A DNA stretch of 49,997 nucleotides from contig MHZX01000092.1 in the NCBI GenBank assembly GCA_001828935.1, positions 1-49,997 on the forward strand, given 5' to 3'. Both the position numbers and the translations under genes were made by a program. This document shows, piece by piece, positions 12,868 to 21,969 of the stretch; the first letter of the stretch is position 1; each line of letters opens with the position of its first letter. Under the pieces are notes generated by a model. It saw nothing but the letters and a program-made list of their open reading frames with translations, was not told where the DNA came from and did no database searches. The DNA is from Rhodocyclales bacterium RIFCSPLOWO2_02_FULL_63_24. Lineage in GTDB: Bacteria; Pseudomonadota; Gammaproteobacteria; Burkholderiales; Rhodocyclaceae.

Positions 12868-14322
12868 ATGTCCATGAAGCGTTCGACCAAGATCGTCGCC
12901 ACTCTGGGGCCGGCATCCAGTAGTCCGGAAATGCTCGCCGAGCTGGTGGCGGCAGGGATCGACGTGGTGCGACTGAATTTTTCGCACGGCACGGCGGACG
13001 ACCACAAGAAGCGCATGGACATACTGCGCGAGGCCGCCCACAAGGCGGGGCGTACCGTGGGCGTGATGGCCGACCTGCAGGGGCCGAAGATCCGCATCGG
13101 CAAGTTCGCCGCCGGGCCGGTGACGATCAAGGCGGGGCAGAGCTTCATACTCGATGCAGCGTGCACCTTGGGCGACGAGGTACGGGTCGGTCTCGATTAT
13201 CCGGAGCTGATCGAGGATGTCGTCGCCGGCGACGTGCTGTTGCTCGACGACGGCCGTACGGTATTCGACGTCGAGCGCATCGAGGGCAGCGAGATTCACT
13301 GCCGCAATCGGCATGACGGCGAACTGTCCAACAACAAGGGCATCAACAAGCAGGGCGGCGGACTTTCCGCGCCGGCGCTGACGCCGAAGGACATGGCCGA
13401 CATCAAGACCGCTGCGGCACTCAATGTCGATTACGTCGCCGTGTCTTTCCCCAAGTCGGGCGCCGACATGCGCCAGGCGCGCCAGCTGCTGCGCGATGCC
13501 GGCTCCGATGCGCTGGTGATCGCCAAGATCGAGCGGGTCGAGGCCGTGGAGAATCTGGAAGACATCCTGCACGCCACCGACGGCATCATGGTGGCGCGCG
13601 GCGACCTGGCGGTCGAAGTCGGCGACGCGGCGGTGCCGGCCCTGCAAAAGCGCATGATCCGCCTGGCCCGCGAGCATAACCGCTTTGCCATCACTGCGAC
13701 GCAGATGATGGAGTCGATGATCACCAGTCCGGTGCCGACCCGCGCCGAAGTATCCGACGTCGCCAATGCCGTGCTCGACGGCACCGACGCCGTCATGCTG
13801 TCGGCCGAGACCGCCTCCGGAGCCTATCCGGTACAGGCCGTGGAGGCGATGGTGCGGGTCTGTGTCGCGGCGGAGAAATCGCAGACCGTCGAACTCGACA
13901 CGCACTTCCTCGATCAGGTGTTTACCCGCATCGACCAGTCGATCTCGATGGCGGCGATCTTCACCGCCTTCCACCTCAAGGTGAAGGCCATCGCCACGCT
14001 GACCGAGTCGGGTTCGACCACGCTGTGGATGAGCCGCTTGAATTCCGGTGTGCCCATCTACGCGCTGACGCCGCGCATCCGCACCCGCTACCGCGTCAGC
14101 ATTTACCGCGACGTCTATCCGCTGCTGACCGAATATATCGCCACGGATCGCGATCAGCTGCTGTGGCAGGCCGAGGAAATCCTGATCGCCGCCGGCGCCG
14201 TCGAGAACGGCGACCTGATCGTGCTCACCATCGGTGAGCCGATCGGCCAGGCGGGTGGCACCAACACCATGAAACTTGTCAAGGTCGGCGAACATCGCCC
14301 GCCCAAATCCGCGCCCCGATAA
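12868..14322 (+). CDS. pyk: Pyruvate kinase
   Basis: 484 aa. N-terminal [13 protein letters not shown] and LNFSHG motifs; the ESMI region with [18 protein letters not shown], the pyruvate kinase signature; catalytic Lys in [10 protein letters not shown]. Makes pyruvate and ATP from phosphoenolpyruvate. Within a Calvin-cycle block it is the exit valve toward pyruvate. Two possible ATGs, 12868 and 12874; the first is used. Followed by fba after 16 bp. Confidence 0.96.
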   Translation: MSMKRSTKIVATLGPASSSPEMLAELVAAGIDVVRLNFSHGTADDHKKRMDILREAAHKAGRTVGVMADLQGPKIRIGKFAAGPVTIKAGQSFILDAACTLGDEVRVGLDYPELIEDVVAGDVLLLDDGRTVFDVERIEGSEIHCRNRHDGELSNNKGINKQGGGLSAPALTPKDMADIKTAAALNVDYVAVSFPKSGADMRQARQLLRDAGSDALVIAKIERVEAVENLEDILHATDGIMVARGDLAVEVGDAAVPALQKRMIRLAREHNRFAITATQMMESMITSPVPTRAEVSDVANAVLDGTDAVMLSAETASGAYPVQAVEAMVRVCVAAEKSQTVELDTHFLDQVFTRIDQSISMAAIFTAFHLKVKAIATLTESGSTTLWMSRLNSGVPIYALTPRIRTRYRVSIYRDVYPLLTEYIATDRDQLLWQAEEILIAAGAVENGDLIVLTIGEPIGQAGGTNTMKLVKVGEHRPPKSAPR

Positions 14323-14338
14323 AACCAAGGAGATTGTC

Positions 14339-15403
14339 ATGCCTCTCGTATCCATGCGTCAATTGCTCGACCACGCTGCCGAAAACGGCTATGGCCTGCC
14401 GGCGTTCAACGTCAATAACCTGGAACAGATCCAGGCCATCATGGAGGCCGCCGCGGAAACCAATAGCCCGGTGATCATGCAAGGCTCGGCCGGCGCCCGC
14501 AAATATGCCGGCGAGCCCTATCTGCGCCACTTGATCGAAGCCGCGATCGAGACCCATCCGGATATTCCCATCGTGATGCACCAGGATCACGGCGCCAGTC
14601 CGGCGATCTGCATCCAGTCGATGCGCTCGGGCTTCTCCAGCGTGATGATGGACGGTTCGCTGCAGGAAGACGCCAAGACCCCGGCCAGTTTCGAATACAA
14701 CGCCCGCGTCAGCAAGCATGTGGTCGACATCGCCCACGCCATCGGCGTCTCGGTGGAAGGCGAACTGGGTTGCCTGGGCTCGCTGGAGACCGGCATGGGC
14801 GAGAAGGAAGACGGCCACGGCGCCGAAGGCGCGCTGTCGCACGACCAGTTGCTGACCGATCCGAACGAAGCCGCCGAATTCGTCAAGGCCACCGGGGTCG
14901 ATGCGCTGGCGATTGCCATCGGCACCTCGCACGGCGCCTACAAGTTCACCCGGCCGCCCACCGGCGCGGTGCTGCGCATCGACCGCATCAAGGAAATCCA
15001 CGCCCGCATCCCGAATACCCACCTGGTGATGCACGGCTCTTCATCGGTGCCGCAGGACTGGCTCAAGACCATCAACCAGTACGGCGGCACCATGGGCGAA
15101 ACCTATGGCGTGCCGGTCGAAGAGATCGTCGAGGGCATCAAGCATGGCGTACGCAAGGTCAACATCGACACCGATCTGCGCATGGCCTCGACCGGCGCGA
15201 TCCGCAAGTATCTGGCGGAGAACACCAAGGACTTCGATCCGCGCAAGTATCTGGCGGCCGCGCGCAAGGCCATGAAGGAAATCTGCATGGCCCGCTACCA
15301 GGCCTTCGGTTGCGCCGGACAGGCGAGCAAGATCAAGCCGGTTTCGCTGGAAAAGATGGCCGAGCGCTACAAGAAGGGCGAGCTGAACGCAGTCGTCAAA
15401 TGA
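14339..15403 (+). CDS. fba: Fructose-bisphosphate aldolase class II, Calvin-cycle subtype
   Basis: 354 aa. Zinc/catalytic motif HQDHG at residues 81-85; further ligands in the EGELGCLG and HGSSS regions. Condenses dihydroxyacetone phosphate with glyceraldehyde 3-phosphate or erythrose 4-phosphate, so it can supply both FBP and sedoheptulose bisphosphate. ATG 14339 is chosen because AAGGAG at 14327-14332 lies 6 bp upstream; the frame extends farther into pyk but those starts lack a ribosome-binding site. Ends 23 bp before a strong terminator. Confidence 0.96.
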   Translation: MPLVSMRQLLDHAAENGYGLPAFNVNNLEQIQAIMEAAAETNSPVIMQGSAGARKYAGEPYLRHLIEAAIETHPDIPIVMHQDHGASPAICIQSMRSGFSSVMMDGSLQEDAKTPASFEYNARVSKHVVDIAHAIGVSVEGELGCLGSLETGMGEKEDGHGAEGALSHDQLLTDPNEAAEFVKATGVDALAIAIGTSHGAYKFTRPPTGAVLRIDRIKEIHARIPNTHLVMHGSSSVPQDWLKTINQYGGTMGETYGVPVEEIVEGIKHGVRKVNIDTDLRMASTGAIRKYLAENTKDFDPRKYLAAARKAMKEICMARYQAFGCAGQASKIKPVSLEKMAERYKKGELNAVVK

Positions 15404-15426
15404 TCGGTTTTTAAGGTAAATTAACG

Positions 15427-15456
15427 GGCCGCCCTTTTCGGGCGGCCTTTCCTTTT
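15427..15456 (+). terminator. Rho-independent terminator after fba
   Basis: GGCCGCCC (15427-15434), loop TTTTC, GGGCGGCC (15440-15447), then TTTCCTTTT. A strong 8-bp GC stem with an interrupted U-tract, closing the tkt-gap-pgk-pyk-fba block. Confidence 0.85.
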
Positions 15457-15460
15457 CGGC

Positions 15461-15907
15461 ATGGATATCCAGTCCCACACCTTCGATCGACTGCGCAGGT
15501 TTTTCAGCAGCGGTCTCGACATTGTCGAGTACGCCGGCCTGCTGGTGATTGCCTTCGCCACCACCGTCGCCATGTACCAGGAGGCGATGCTGATGATCGA
15601 GTCGCATCGGGTGGCCCTGGCGGATCTGCTGCTGATGTTCCTCTTCCTCGAAGTGCTGGCGATGATCGGCCAGTATTTCAAGTCGGGACAATTGCCGGTG
15701 CGTTTCCCGCTGTACATCGGCATGGTGGCGCTGGCGCGCTACCTGATCCTGGATCTCAAGGAAATGACCGAATGGCGCATGCTGGCGGTCGCCGCGGCAA
15801 TTTTTCTGCTGACTGTTTCGGTGCTGGTGATCCGCTACGGTCACGTGCGCTACCCCTATCGCGAGGATGCCGACGAGAAGCTCGGCAAGGCCTACGTGCG
15901 CGAATAA
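15461..15907 (+). CDS. psiE: PsiE-family (phosphate-starvation-inducible) membrane protein
   Basis: 148 aa. Four hydrophobic segments at roughly residues 20-40, 52-70, 83-97 and 105-126, matching the PsiE family layout ([12 protein letters not shown] first helix; MIGQYFKSG loop; final VRYPY segment). Biochemical function of the family is unknown; E. coli psiE responds to phosphate starvation and cAMP-CRP. The start ATG 15461 lies 4 bp after the U-tract of the fba terminator and has no Shine-Dalgarno, so either the gene is read through the terminator or its promoter lies within fba. Confidence 0.75.
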   Translation: MDIQSHTFDRLRRFFSSGLDIVEYAGLLVIAFATTVAMYQEAMLMIESHRVALADLLLMFLFLEVLAMIGQYFKSGQLPVRFPLYIGMVALARYLILDLKEMTEWRMLAVAAAIFLLTVSVLVIRYGHVRYPYREDADEKLGKAYVRE

Positions 15908-15929
15908 ACTCCCTGTCCAGAGCACTTCC

Positions 15930-16835
15930 ATGCCTATTGCCACCACTCCGCTGTTCGAATCCACCATCAGGAGCCTGCCGCTGCTCGGTCGCGGCAAGGT
16001 GCGCGATATCTACGCCGTGGGCGAGGACAGGCTGCTGATCGTCACCACGGATCGCCTGTCGGCTTTCGATGTGATCCTCCCCGACCCGATTCCAGGCAAG
16101 GGTGCGGTGCTCACGGCCATGGCCAATTTCTGGTTCGGCAAGCTGGCGCACGTGGTCCCCAACCAGTTGACCGGCATCGATCCCGAAACCGTGGTGGCGG
16201 GTGAGGAGGAGAGAGCCCAGGTGCGCGACCGCGCCCTGGTGGTGAAGCGCCTCAAGCCCTTGCCGATCGAGGCCGTGGCGCGCGGCTACCTGATCGGATC
16301 GGGCTGGAAGGACTACCAGACCACGGGCGCCGTATGCGGCATTGCGCTGCCCCCTGGTCTGCAGATGGCCCAGCAGTTGCCGACGCCGATATTCACTCCG
16401 GCGACCAAGGCCGAGATGGGCGACCATGACGAGAACATCGACTTCGCCGCCGTCGAGAAGCTGATCGGCGCCGATCTGGCGAAGACGGTCAGGGATACCA
16501 CGCTCCGCCTGTATCGCGAGGCGGCTGCCTATGCGCGCGTGGTTGGCATCATCATCGCCGACACCAAGTTCGAGTTCGGCCAGGATGCGGAAGGCCGGCT
16601 GTATTTGATCGACGAAGTACTGACGCCCGATTCGTCGCGTTTCTGGCCGGCGGACCGTTACAAGGTGGGCATCAGCCCGCCCAGTTTCGACAAGCAATTC
16701 GTCCGCGACTATCTGGAAACCCTGGACTGGAACAAGCAGGCGCCGGGGCCGAAGCTGCCGCAGGACATCATCGACAAGACCGCCGCCAACTATCTGGAGG
16801 CGCTGACCCGCCTGACCGGCGCGCGGACGATCTGA
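15930..16835 (+). CDS. purC: SAICAR synthetase
   Basis: 301 aa, the long form seen in many betaproteobacteria. Motifs: GRGKVRDIY near the N-terminus, RLSAFDV, SGWKDYQ, and IADTKFEFG with the [13 protein letters not shown] signature. Ligates CAIR with aspartate in de novo purine synthesis. ATG 15930 chosen: it places GRGKVRDIY at the family-typical distance, and upstream in-frame starts would overlap psiE. The purine genes purH, purD and purK lie 23-27 kb away in this window. Confidence 0.95.
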   Translation: MPIATTPLFESTIRSLPLLGRGKVRDIYAVGEDRLLIVTTDRLSAFDVILPDPIPGKGAVLTAMANFWFGKLAHVVPNQLTGIDPETVVAGEEERAQVRDRALVVKRLKPLPIEAVARGYLIGSGWKDYQTTGAVCGIALPPGLQMAQQLPTPIFTPATKAEMGDHDENIDFAAVEKLIGADLAKTVRDTTLRLYREAAAYARVVGIIIADTKFEFGQDAEGRLYLIDEVLTPDSSRFWPADRYKVGISPPSFDKQFVRDYLETLDWNKQAPGPKLPQDIIDKTAANYLEALTRLTGARTI

Positions 16836-16852
16836 CCTCCGCGACTGGTCCG

Positions 16853-17623
16853 ATGAACGATTCCGTCGCCGTGCCGCCAGCGCCGACCTTTCCCAAGGTA
16901 CGACAGATAGACTTCGCTGCGCCTTTGCGGTGGCTAGGGTTGGGCTGGCAGGATCTTTGGCGACAGCCCCCGGCGAGCCTGTTCTATGGCCTCGCCATCG
17001 CCGTCGCCGGCGCCGTGATACTCGGCGTCACCGCGAATCTCCCGTATCTCTTCGCCGCGGCGATTACCGGCTTTCTGCTGGTGGCGCCGATGCTGGCCGC
17101 CGGTCTCTACGAACTCTCGCGCCGCTATCTCGCCAAGGAGCCGGCGCCGCTGGTCGAATCCATGCTGGCGTGGAAGCGCAACCCGTCCGGCCTGGTCGGC
17201 TTCGGATTGCTGTCGATTCTCGCCGGCACATTGTGGCAGGGGATTTCTGCGCTGATCGTGGTCTTGTTCTACAAGGGCGCCACGCTGTCGCCGCTGGCGA
17301 TGATGATCGAAGTGCTGATCAACCCGCAACACTTCTTCATGTTCTTCACCTACATCTGCGTGGGCGGCGTCCTGGCGGCGCTGGTATTCACCCTCAGCGT
17401 GGTTTCCATGCCGATGCTGGTCGACCGCCGCTGCGACCTTATCTGCGCGCTGGGGACCAGCATCAATGCCGTCGCCGAGAACCCGCTGCCGCTGGCTTTC
17501 TGGGCCTTTCTCATCATGTTGCTGACCGCTCTCGGCTTTGCCACCGCGCTGCTCGGGCTGATCGTCGTCATGCCCTGGCTCGGACACGCCAGTTTCCACG
17601 CCTATAAAGATCTCGTCGAGTAA
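16853..17623 (+). CDS. DUF2189-family integral membrane protein
   Basis: 256 aa with about six hydrophobic segments. The N-terminal cytoplasmic stretch ends in PLRWLGLGWQDLWRQP and the first membrane helix follows. This layout, with the LVAPMLAAGLYELSRR segment, fits DUF2189/COG5473. No enzymatic motif. It is 17 bp after purC, so probably co-transcribed, but no functional link is evident. Confidence 0.75.
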   Translation: MNDSVAVPPAPTFPKVRQIDFAAPLRWLGLGWQDLWRQPPASLFYGLAIAVAGAVILGVTANLPYLFAAAITGFLLVAPMLAAGLYELSRRYLAKEPAPLVESMLAWKRNPSGLVGFGLLSILAGTLWQGISALIVVLFYKGATLSPLAMMIEVLINPQHFFMFFTYICVGGVLAALVFTLSVVSMPMLVDRRCDLICALGTSINAVAENPLPLAFWAFLIMLLTALGFATALLGLIVVMPWLGHASFHAYKDLVE

Positions 17624-17669
17624 ACGACGAGGCATTGCAGCCTTCTTCATCGCCCCAATCTTGGACACT

Positions 17670-19727
17670 ATGAACCCCTTGCTCGATTTCAGCGGGCTGC
17701 CGCGCTTTGACGCCGTTCAGCCCGAACACGTCACCCCGGCCATCCGTCAACTGCTGGACGAAAACCGCGCCCTGATCGATCACCTGATTGCGCCCGAAAC
17801 TGCCGCGACCTGGGATGCTTTCGTGCAGCCGATGCTCGACGCCGGGGAAAGGCTGTCGCGGGCCTGGGGCATCGTCGGCCACCTGCATTCGGTCAATGAT
17901 GTACCGCCCTGGCGCGAGGCCTACAACGCGATGCTGCCCGAGGTTTCCAGCTTCTATGCCGACCTGGGGCAGAACCTTGCGCTGTTCGCCAAGTACAAGG
18001 CACTTGCCGCCGGGGCCGAGTTCCCCACGTTGTCTTCCGCCCGGCGCCGCATCATCGACAACGAGTTGCGCGATTTTCGCTTGTCCGGTGCGGAGCTGCC
18101 CGAAGACCGGAAGCCGCGTTTCAAGGAAATCCAGGAAGAGTTGTCGGCGCTGGGCGCGAAGTTTTCCGAGAACGTGCTCGATGCGACCAATGCCCACGCC
18201 GAATGGGTCGCGGACGAAGCCGGCCTGGCCGGTCTGCCCGAGGATGCCAAGTCGGCGGCGCGCGCCGCCGCGGAGAAAGATGGCAAGCCAGGCTGGAAGT
18301 TCACCCTGCATGCGCCGTCCTACATTCCCGTGCTGCAGTTCTGCGACAACCGCGATCTGCGCGCGCGCATGTATCGCGCCTATGTCACGCGCGCTTCCGA
18401 ATTCGGCCCGCAGGAATGGGACAACGGCCCGTTGATCGAGCGTTTGCTCGCCTTGCGCAACGAAGAAGCCAAAATGCTCGGCTACGCCAATTTTGCCGAG
18501 GTGTCGCTGGCGACCAAGATGGCCGATACGCCGGCTCAGGTGGCTGCCTTCCAACGCGACATGGCGGCCAAGGCGCGTCCATTTGCCCGGCGCGACGTCG
18601 ACCAACTGAGGGAATTCGCCAGGCAGGAACTCGGCATGGATACGCTCGAAAGCTGGGATCTCGCCTGGGCCTCGGAAAAGCTCAAGCAGCAGCGGTACAG
18701 CTTCTCCGACGATGAAGTGAAGCAATATTTCCCGGAGCACAAGGTACTGGCCGGCCTGTTCCGCGTCATCGAAGCCCTGTTCGCAGTCAAGCTCGCACCC
18801 GACGCGGCGCCGGCGTGGCATCCTGCCGTGCGCTTCTTCCGCATCGAGCGCGCCGGCAAGCTGATCGGCCAGTTCTACCTGGACCTATATGCGCGCGAAA
18901 CCAAGCGCGGCGGGGCATGGATGGACGAGGCGATCACCCGCCGTCGTATCGCCGGCGGCGTGCAGACGCCGGTGGCCTACCTCAACTGCAATTTCCCGGC
19001 ACCGGTCGGCGAGGGTACGCAAATGCGGCCCGCCACCTTCAGCCACGACGACGTCATCACGCTGTTCCACGAATGCGGCCACGGCCTGCACCATCTGCTG
19101 ACGCAGGTGGACGAGTTGCCGGTGTCGGGCATCCACGGCGTCGAATGGGATGCCGTCGAGCTGCCGAGCCAGTTCATGGAAAATTTCTGCTGGGAATGGG
19201 ACGTGCTCGCCGGCATGACGGCCCACGCCGAAAGCGGGACACCGCTGCCGCGCGCGCTCTATGACAAAATGATCGCGGCAAAGAATTTTCAGAGCGGCCT
19301 GCAGACCCTGCGCCAAGTCGAGTTCGGGCTGTTCGATCTGCTGTTGCATAGCGAGCTGGTGCCGGGCAGTGGCAAGGGCTTCATGGAATTGCTGGCCGAG
19401 GTCCGTCGCGAAGTGGCCGTACTGGTACCGCCCGAGTGGAACCGCTTCCCGCACAGCTTCTCGCATATTTTCGGCGGCGGCTATGCGGCCGGCTACTACA
19501 GCTACAAGTGGGCCGAAGTGCTTTCCGCCGACGCCTACGAGGCCTTCGAAGAAGCCGCCAAGACTGCAGGCACCACACTCGATGCCGCAACCGGCGAACG
19601 TTTCTGGCGCGAGATTTTGTCGGTTGGCGGTTCGCGTCCGGCGCTGGAATCCTTCAAGGCTTTCCGAGGACGCGAACCGCAGCCCGATGCCTTGTTACGG
19701 CACAACGGAATGGCTGTGACGGCATAG
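17670..19727 (+). CDS. prlC: Oligopeptidase A (M3 metallopeptidase)
   Basis: 685 aa from ATG 17670 (MNPLLDFSGL); a TTG three codons earlier is less likely. Zinc motif HECGH at residues 467-471 in LFHECGHGLHHLL, with the third ligand Glu in the following WDAVELPSQFMEN. Cytoplasmic thimet-type oligopeptidase that degrades short peptides, including cleaved signal peptides. Full length. Convergent with the PilZ gene. Confidence 0.95.
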   Translation: MNPLLDFSGLPRFDAVQPEHVTPAIRQLLDENRALIDHLIAPETAATWDAFVQPMLDAGERLSRAWGIVGHLHSVNDVPPWREAYNAMLPEVSSFYADLGQNLALFAKYKALAAGAEFPTLSSARRRIIDNELRDFRLSGAELPEDRKPRFKEIQEELSALGAKFSENVLDATNAHAEWVADEAGLAGLPEDAKSAARAAAEKDGKPGWKFTLHAPSYIPVLQFCDNRDLRARMYRAYVTRASEFGPQEWDNGPLIERLLALRNEEAKMLGYANFAEVSLATKMADTPAQVAAFQRDMAAKARPFARRDVDQLREFARQELGMDTLESWDLAWASEKLKQQRYSFSDDEVKQYFPEHKVLAGLFRVIEALFAVKLAPDAAPAWHPAVRFFRIERAGKLIGQFYLDLYARETKRGGAWMDEAITRRRIAGGVQTPVAYLNCNFPAPVGEGTQMRPATFSHDDVITLFHECGHGLHHLLTQVDELPVSGIHGVEWDAVELPSQFMENFCWEWDVLAGMTAHAESGTPLPRALYDKMIAAKNFQSGLQTLRQVEFGLFDLLLHSELVPGSGKGFMELLAEVRREVAVLVPPEWNRFPHSFSHIFGGGYAAGYYSYKWAEVLSADAYEAFEEAAKTAGTTLDAATGERFWREILSVGGSRPALESFKAFRGREPQPDALLRHNGMAVTA

Positions 19728-19753
19728 GATCGCGACGCTGCCGCGCTTCAGTT

Positions 19754-19775
19754 GCCGTAGCGCCGGCGCCGACTC
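19754..19775 (-). repeat. Dispersed intergenic repeat, copy D
   Basis: Read on the minus strand it begins GAGTCGGCGCCGGCGCTACG, matching copies A-C, in the 61-bp gap between the convergent prlC and pilZ genes. Confidence 0.45.
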
Positions 19776-19788
19776 TGGTCCCGGCGCT

Positions 19789-20157
19789 TCAGCCTTCGCG
19801 CACCAGGCTGCCGAATTCCCGATCGAGAATCGCCGGGTCGCCGCTGTTCAACTCCACCAGGCGGCGCAGGTGGGTGATGCTGTCGAGATCGATGCTGGTG
19901 CAGCGCAGGCCGACATGATGTCCTTCGACATGCATGACCTGGGTCCACATGGTGATCGCCGCGCCCGGCGCCAGTTCCAGGCACAACTGGCACTCCTCGC
20001 CGGCTTTGCCCTGCCAGGCATTGCCGGTTTCCAGCAATGCTCCCTTCAACGATATGTCCAGCAGTCGGGCATACGCATTCCCCTGCGGCGTTATCACGCG
20101 CACCGGCGAATGAAACACGGCGCGCCAGAAGTTGCGGCGCTCAGTAGCCTTGCTCAC
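19789..20157 (-). CDS. PilZ-domain c-di-GMP-binding protein
   Basis: 122 aa. GTG start at 20157 chosen because AAAGGAG lies just upstream. The first residues give the PilZ signature ERRNFWRA (RxxxR-type loop), followed by DISLKG (the D/N-x-S-x-x-G motif). Both c-di-GMP-contact motifs are present, so binding is likely. It is a stand-alone PilZ protein. The gene starts inside the 3' end of the upstream Cys-rich ORF (17-bp overlap), implying translational coupling. Confidence 0.85.
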   Translation of the reverse strand: MSKATERRNFWRAVFHSPVRVITPQGNAYARLLDISLKGALLETGNAWQGKAGEECQLCLELAPGAAITMWTQVMHVEGHHVGLRCTSIDLDSITHLRRLVELNSGDPAILDREFGSLVREG

Positions 20158-20329
20158 GCAGTTTCTCCTTTGGCTGTTCAACGCTGAAATCGATGCCCGT
20201 GAAATATTGTTGTAGCGGGCACGGCGTGCCTGCGGCGCAGTCATGCTCGCGCGCGCACTCGGCGTGGGTCTGGTCCAGCAGCACCATCTGTCCGCATACC
20301 GGGCAGTAGTCGATAGGCGAATCGAACAT
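20141..20329 (-). CDS. Small Cys-rich (zinc-ribbon-like) protein, function unknown
   Basis: 62 aa. Contains CPVCGQ at 9-14, then ECAREHDC and PCPLQQYF, giving five cysteines and histidines that could form a small zinc site. GGAGG lies 7-8 bp upstream of ATG 20329, so it is very likely translated. Overlaps the PilZ start by 17 bp. No family recognised. Position suggests a partner or leader gene for the PilZ protein. Confidence 0.7.
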   Translation of the reverse strand: MFDSPIDYCPVCGQMVLLDQTHAECAREHDCAAGTPCPLQQYFTGIDFSVEQPKEKLREQGY

Positions 20330-20409
20330 GATGCACCTCCGCTTTCGTCGCGTGGGCGGATTTCCCTTTTTGATTATAGACGGGGGCCTTGCTCGGGTAT
20401 CATCGGCGC

Positions 20410-21186
20410 ATGAAAATCGCCACGTGGAACGTCAATTCCCTCAAGGTGCGCCTGCCGCATGTGCTCGACTGGCTGGCGGCCAACCAGGCGGATGTGCTCT
20501 GCCTGCAGGAAACCAAGATGGAGGACAAGGCCTTTCCTCTTGCCGAACTGGAGGCCGCCGGCTATCACGCCGCGCATAACGGGCAGAAGACCTACAACGG
20601 CGTTGCGATACTGGCGCGCGGCGCGCTGGAGGATGTCCGCAGCGACATTCCAGGCTTCGCCGACGAGCAAAAGCGCGTCTTGGCCGCCACCGTGAATGGC
20701 CTGCGCGTGGTCTGTGCCTACATGCCGAACGGCCAGGCCGTCGGCGCCGACAAATACGACTACAAGCTGCGCTGGCTGGCAGCCCTGACGGGCTTCCTGA
20801 GCGAGGAGTTGCAGCGTTTTCCGCAACTGGCCCTGCTTGGCGACTACAACATCGCGCCGGAAGACCGCGACGTGCATGATCCGGCGTTGTGGAAGGACCA
20901 GATCCTGTGCAGCGAGCCGGAGCGCGCCGCGTTTCGGCAGTTGCTCGGCCTCGGTCTGGCCGACGCGTTTCGTCTTTTCGAGCAGCCGGAGAAGATCTAT
21001 TCGTGGTGGGATTACCGGCAGATGGGATTCCGGCTCAACCGCGGCCTGCGCATCGACCACATCCTGTTGTCCAGGCCGCTTGCGGCCGCATGTCGGGCCT
21101 GCGTCATCGACAAGGCGCCACGCAAGCTGGAACGGCCCTCCGACCATGCCCCCGTAATGGCCACGCTGGAACTTGCACCGGGATGA
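20410..21186 (+). CDS. xthA: Exodeoxyribonuclease III
   Basis: 258 aa. [10 protein letters not shown] start; catalytic Glu E34 in [23 protein letters not shown]-terminal RIDHILLS and SDHAPV (catalytic Asp/His). AP endonuclease and 3'-5' exonuclease for base-excision repair. Start ATG 20410 gives the canonical N-terminus. No Shine-Dalgarno; a TATCAT hexamer ends only 6 bp upstream, so a leaderless mRNA is possible. Stop overlaps the next gene (ATGA). Confidence 0.95.
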   Translation: MKIATWNVNSLKVRLPHVLDWLAANQADVLCLQETKMEDKAFPLAELEAAGYHAAHNGQKTYNGVAILARGALEDVRSDIPGFADEQKRVLAATVNGLRVVCAYMPNGQAVGADKYDYKLRWLAALTGFLSEELQRFPQLALLGDYNIAPEDRDVHDPALWKDQILCSEPERAAFRQLLGLGLADAFRLFEQPEKIYSWWDYRQMGFRLNRGLRIDHILLSRPLAAACRACVIDKAPRKLERPSDHAPVMATLELAPG

Positions 21187-21836
21187 AGCCCGCGGAACTG
21201 GTGACGCTCTATCCGGTGCTGGGAAAGCTTGCCACCGGCCTGCTGCAGCGCATCGTCGATTCCATGCAGACGCTGACGGTGCCCGGCGCCACGACTGTCT
21301 TCGACGAACACCAGCCGTGTCGGGGCTTCCCCTTCGTGCTCGCGGGGGCGATCCGCGTCGTCAAGCTCAGCGCCAGCGGGCGCGAGTTGCCGCTGTACCG
21401 GGTGCTGGCCGGCGAGAGTTGCATCATCAGTTCCAGCTGCCTGCTTGGCCACGCCGACTACAACGCGCGCGGTGTCAGCGAGGGGCAGACCACGCTGGCC
21501 TTGCTGCCGCGCCCCTTGTTCGACGAGATGCTGGGCGAGCCGGCCTTTCGCGATTTTGTCTTCGCCTTGTTCTCCGAGCGCATCGCCGAACTGATGCAAC
21601 TGGTGGAAGAAGTCGCCTTTCGCAAGCTCGACCAGCGCCTGGCGGCGCTGTTGCTGGGCAAGGGGCGTATGCTGCACACCACCCACCAGCAGCTGGCGGA
21701 CGAACTGGGCAGCGTGCGCGAAATGGTCAGCCGGTTGTTGAAGGGTTTTGCCGAGCAGGGACTGGTTCGGCTCGGCCGCGAGCAGGTGGAGGTACTCGAT
21801 CCCGCCGGCTTGCGTGAAGTCGCCTCTGTGACTTAG
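21183..21836 (+). CDS. Crp/Fnr-family transcriptional regulator
   Basis: 217 aa. N-terminal cyclic-nucleotide-binding-like beta-roll (about 20-120), long dimer helix ([25 protein letters not shown]), and C-terminal winged helix with [22 protein letters not shown] (recognition helix about 180-195). Three cysteines occur in the beta-roll (QPC, ESC, SSC), but the N-terminal cluster of Fnr is not obvious, so an oxygen-sensing Fe-S role is uncertain. Overlaps xthA stop by 4 bp. Its last five codons form the left 17-bp direct repeat of the 21838-24174 segment. Confidence 0.9.
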   Translation: MKPAELVTLYPVLGKLATGLLQRIVDSMQTLTVPGATTVFDEHQPCRGFPFVLAGAIRVVKLSASGRELPLYRVLAGESCIISSSCLLGHADYNARGVSEGQTTLALLPRPLFDEMLGEPAFRDFVFALFSERIAELMQLVEEVAFRKLDQRLAALLLGKGRMLHTTHQQLADELGSVREMVSRLLKGFAEQGLVRLGREQVEVLDPAGLREVASVT

Positions 21837-21969
21837 GCGGCTGGTGAGTCGCCTGCAACGAAGCCGGCCAAGGGCAAGAGTCGGCGCTTGCCGGCCCGCG
21901 AAGCGGAGTCCCCGGCAGATAGAGTCCGGCACGGCGACAGCAGGAGAATTTTCCCCGCACTCATCGCCA

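Noticed and set aside
12853..14355. 500-residue minus-strand frame opposite pyk
   Set aside because: Shadow of pyk with the same GC-driven composition.
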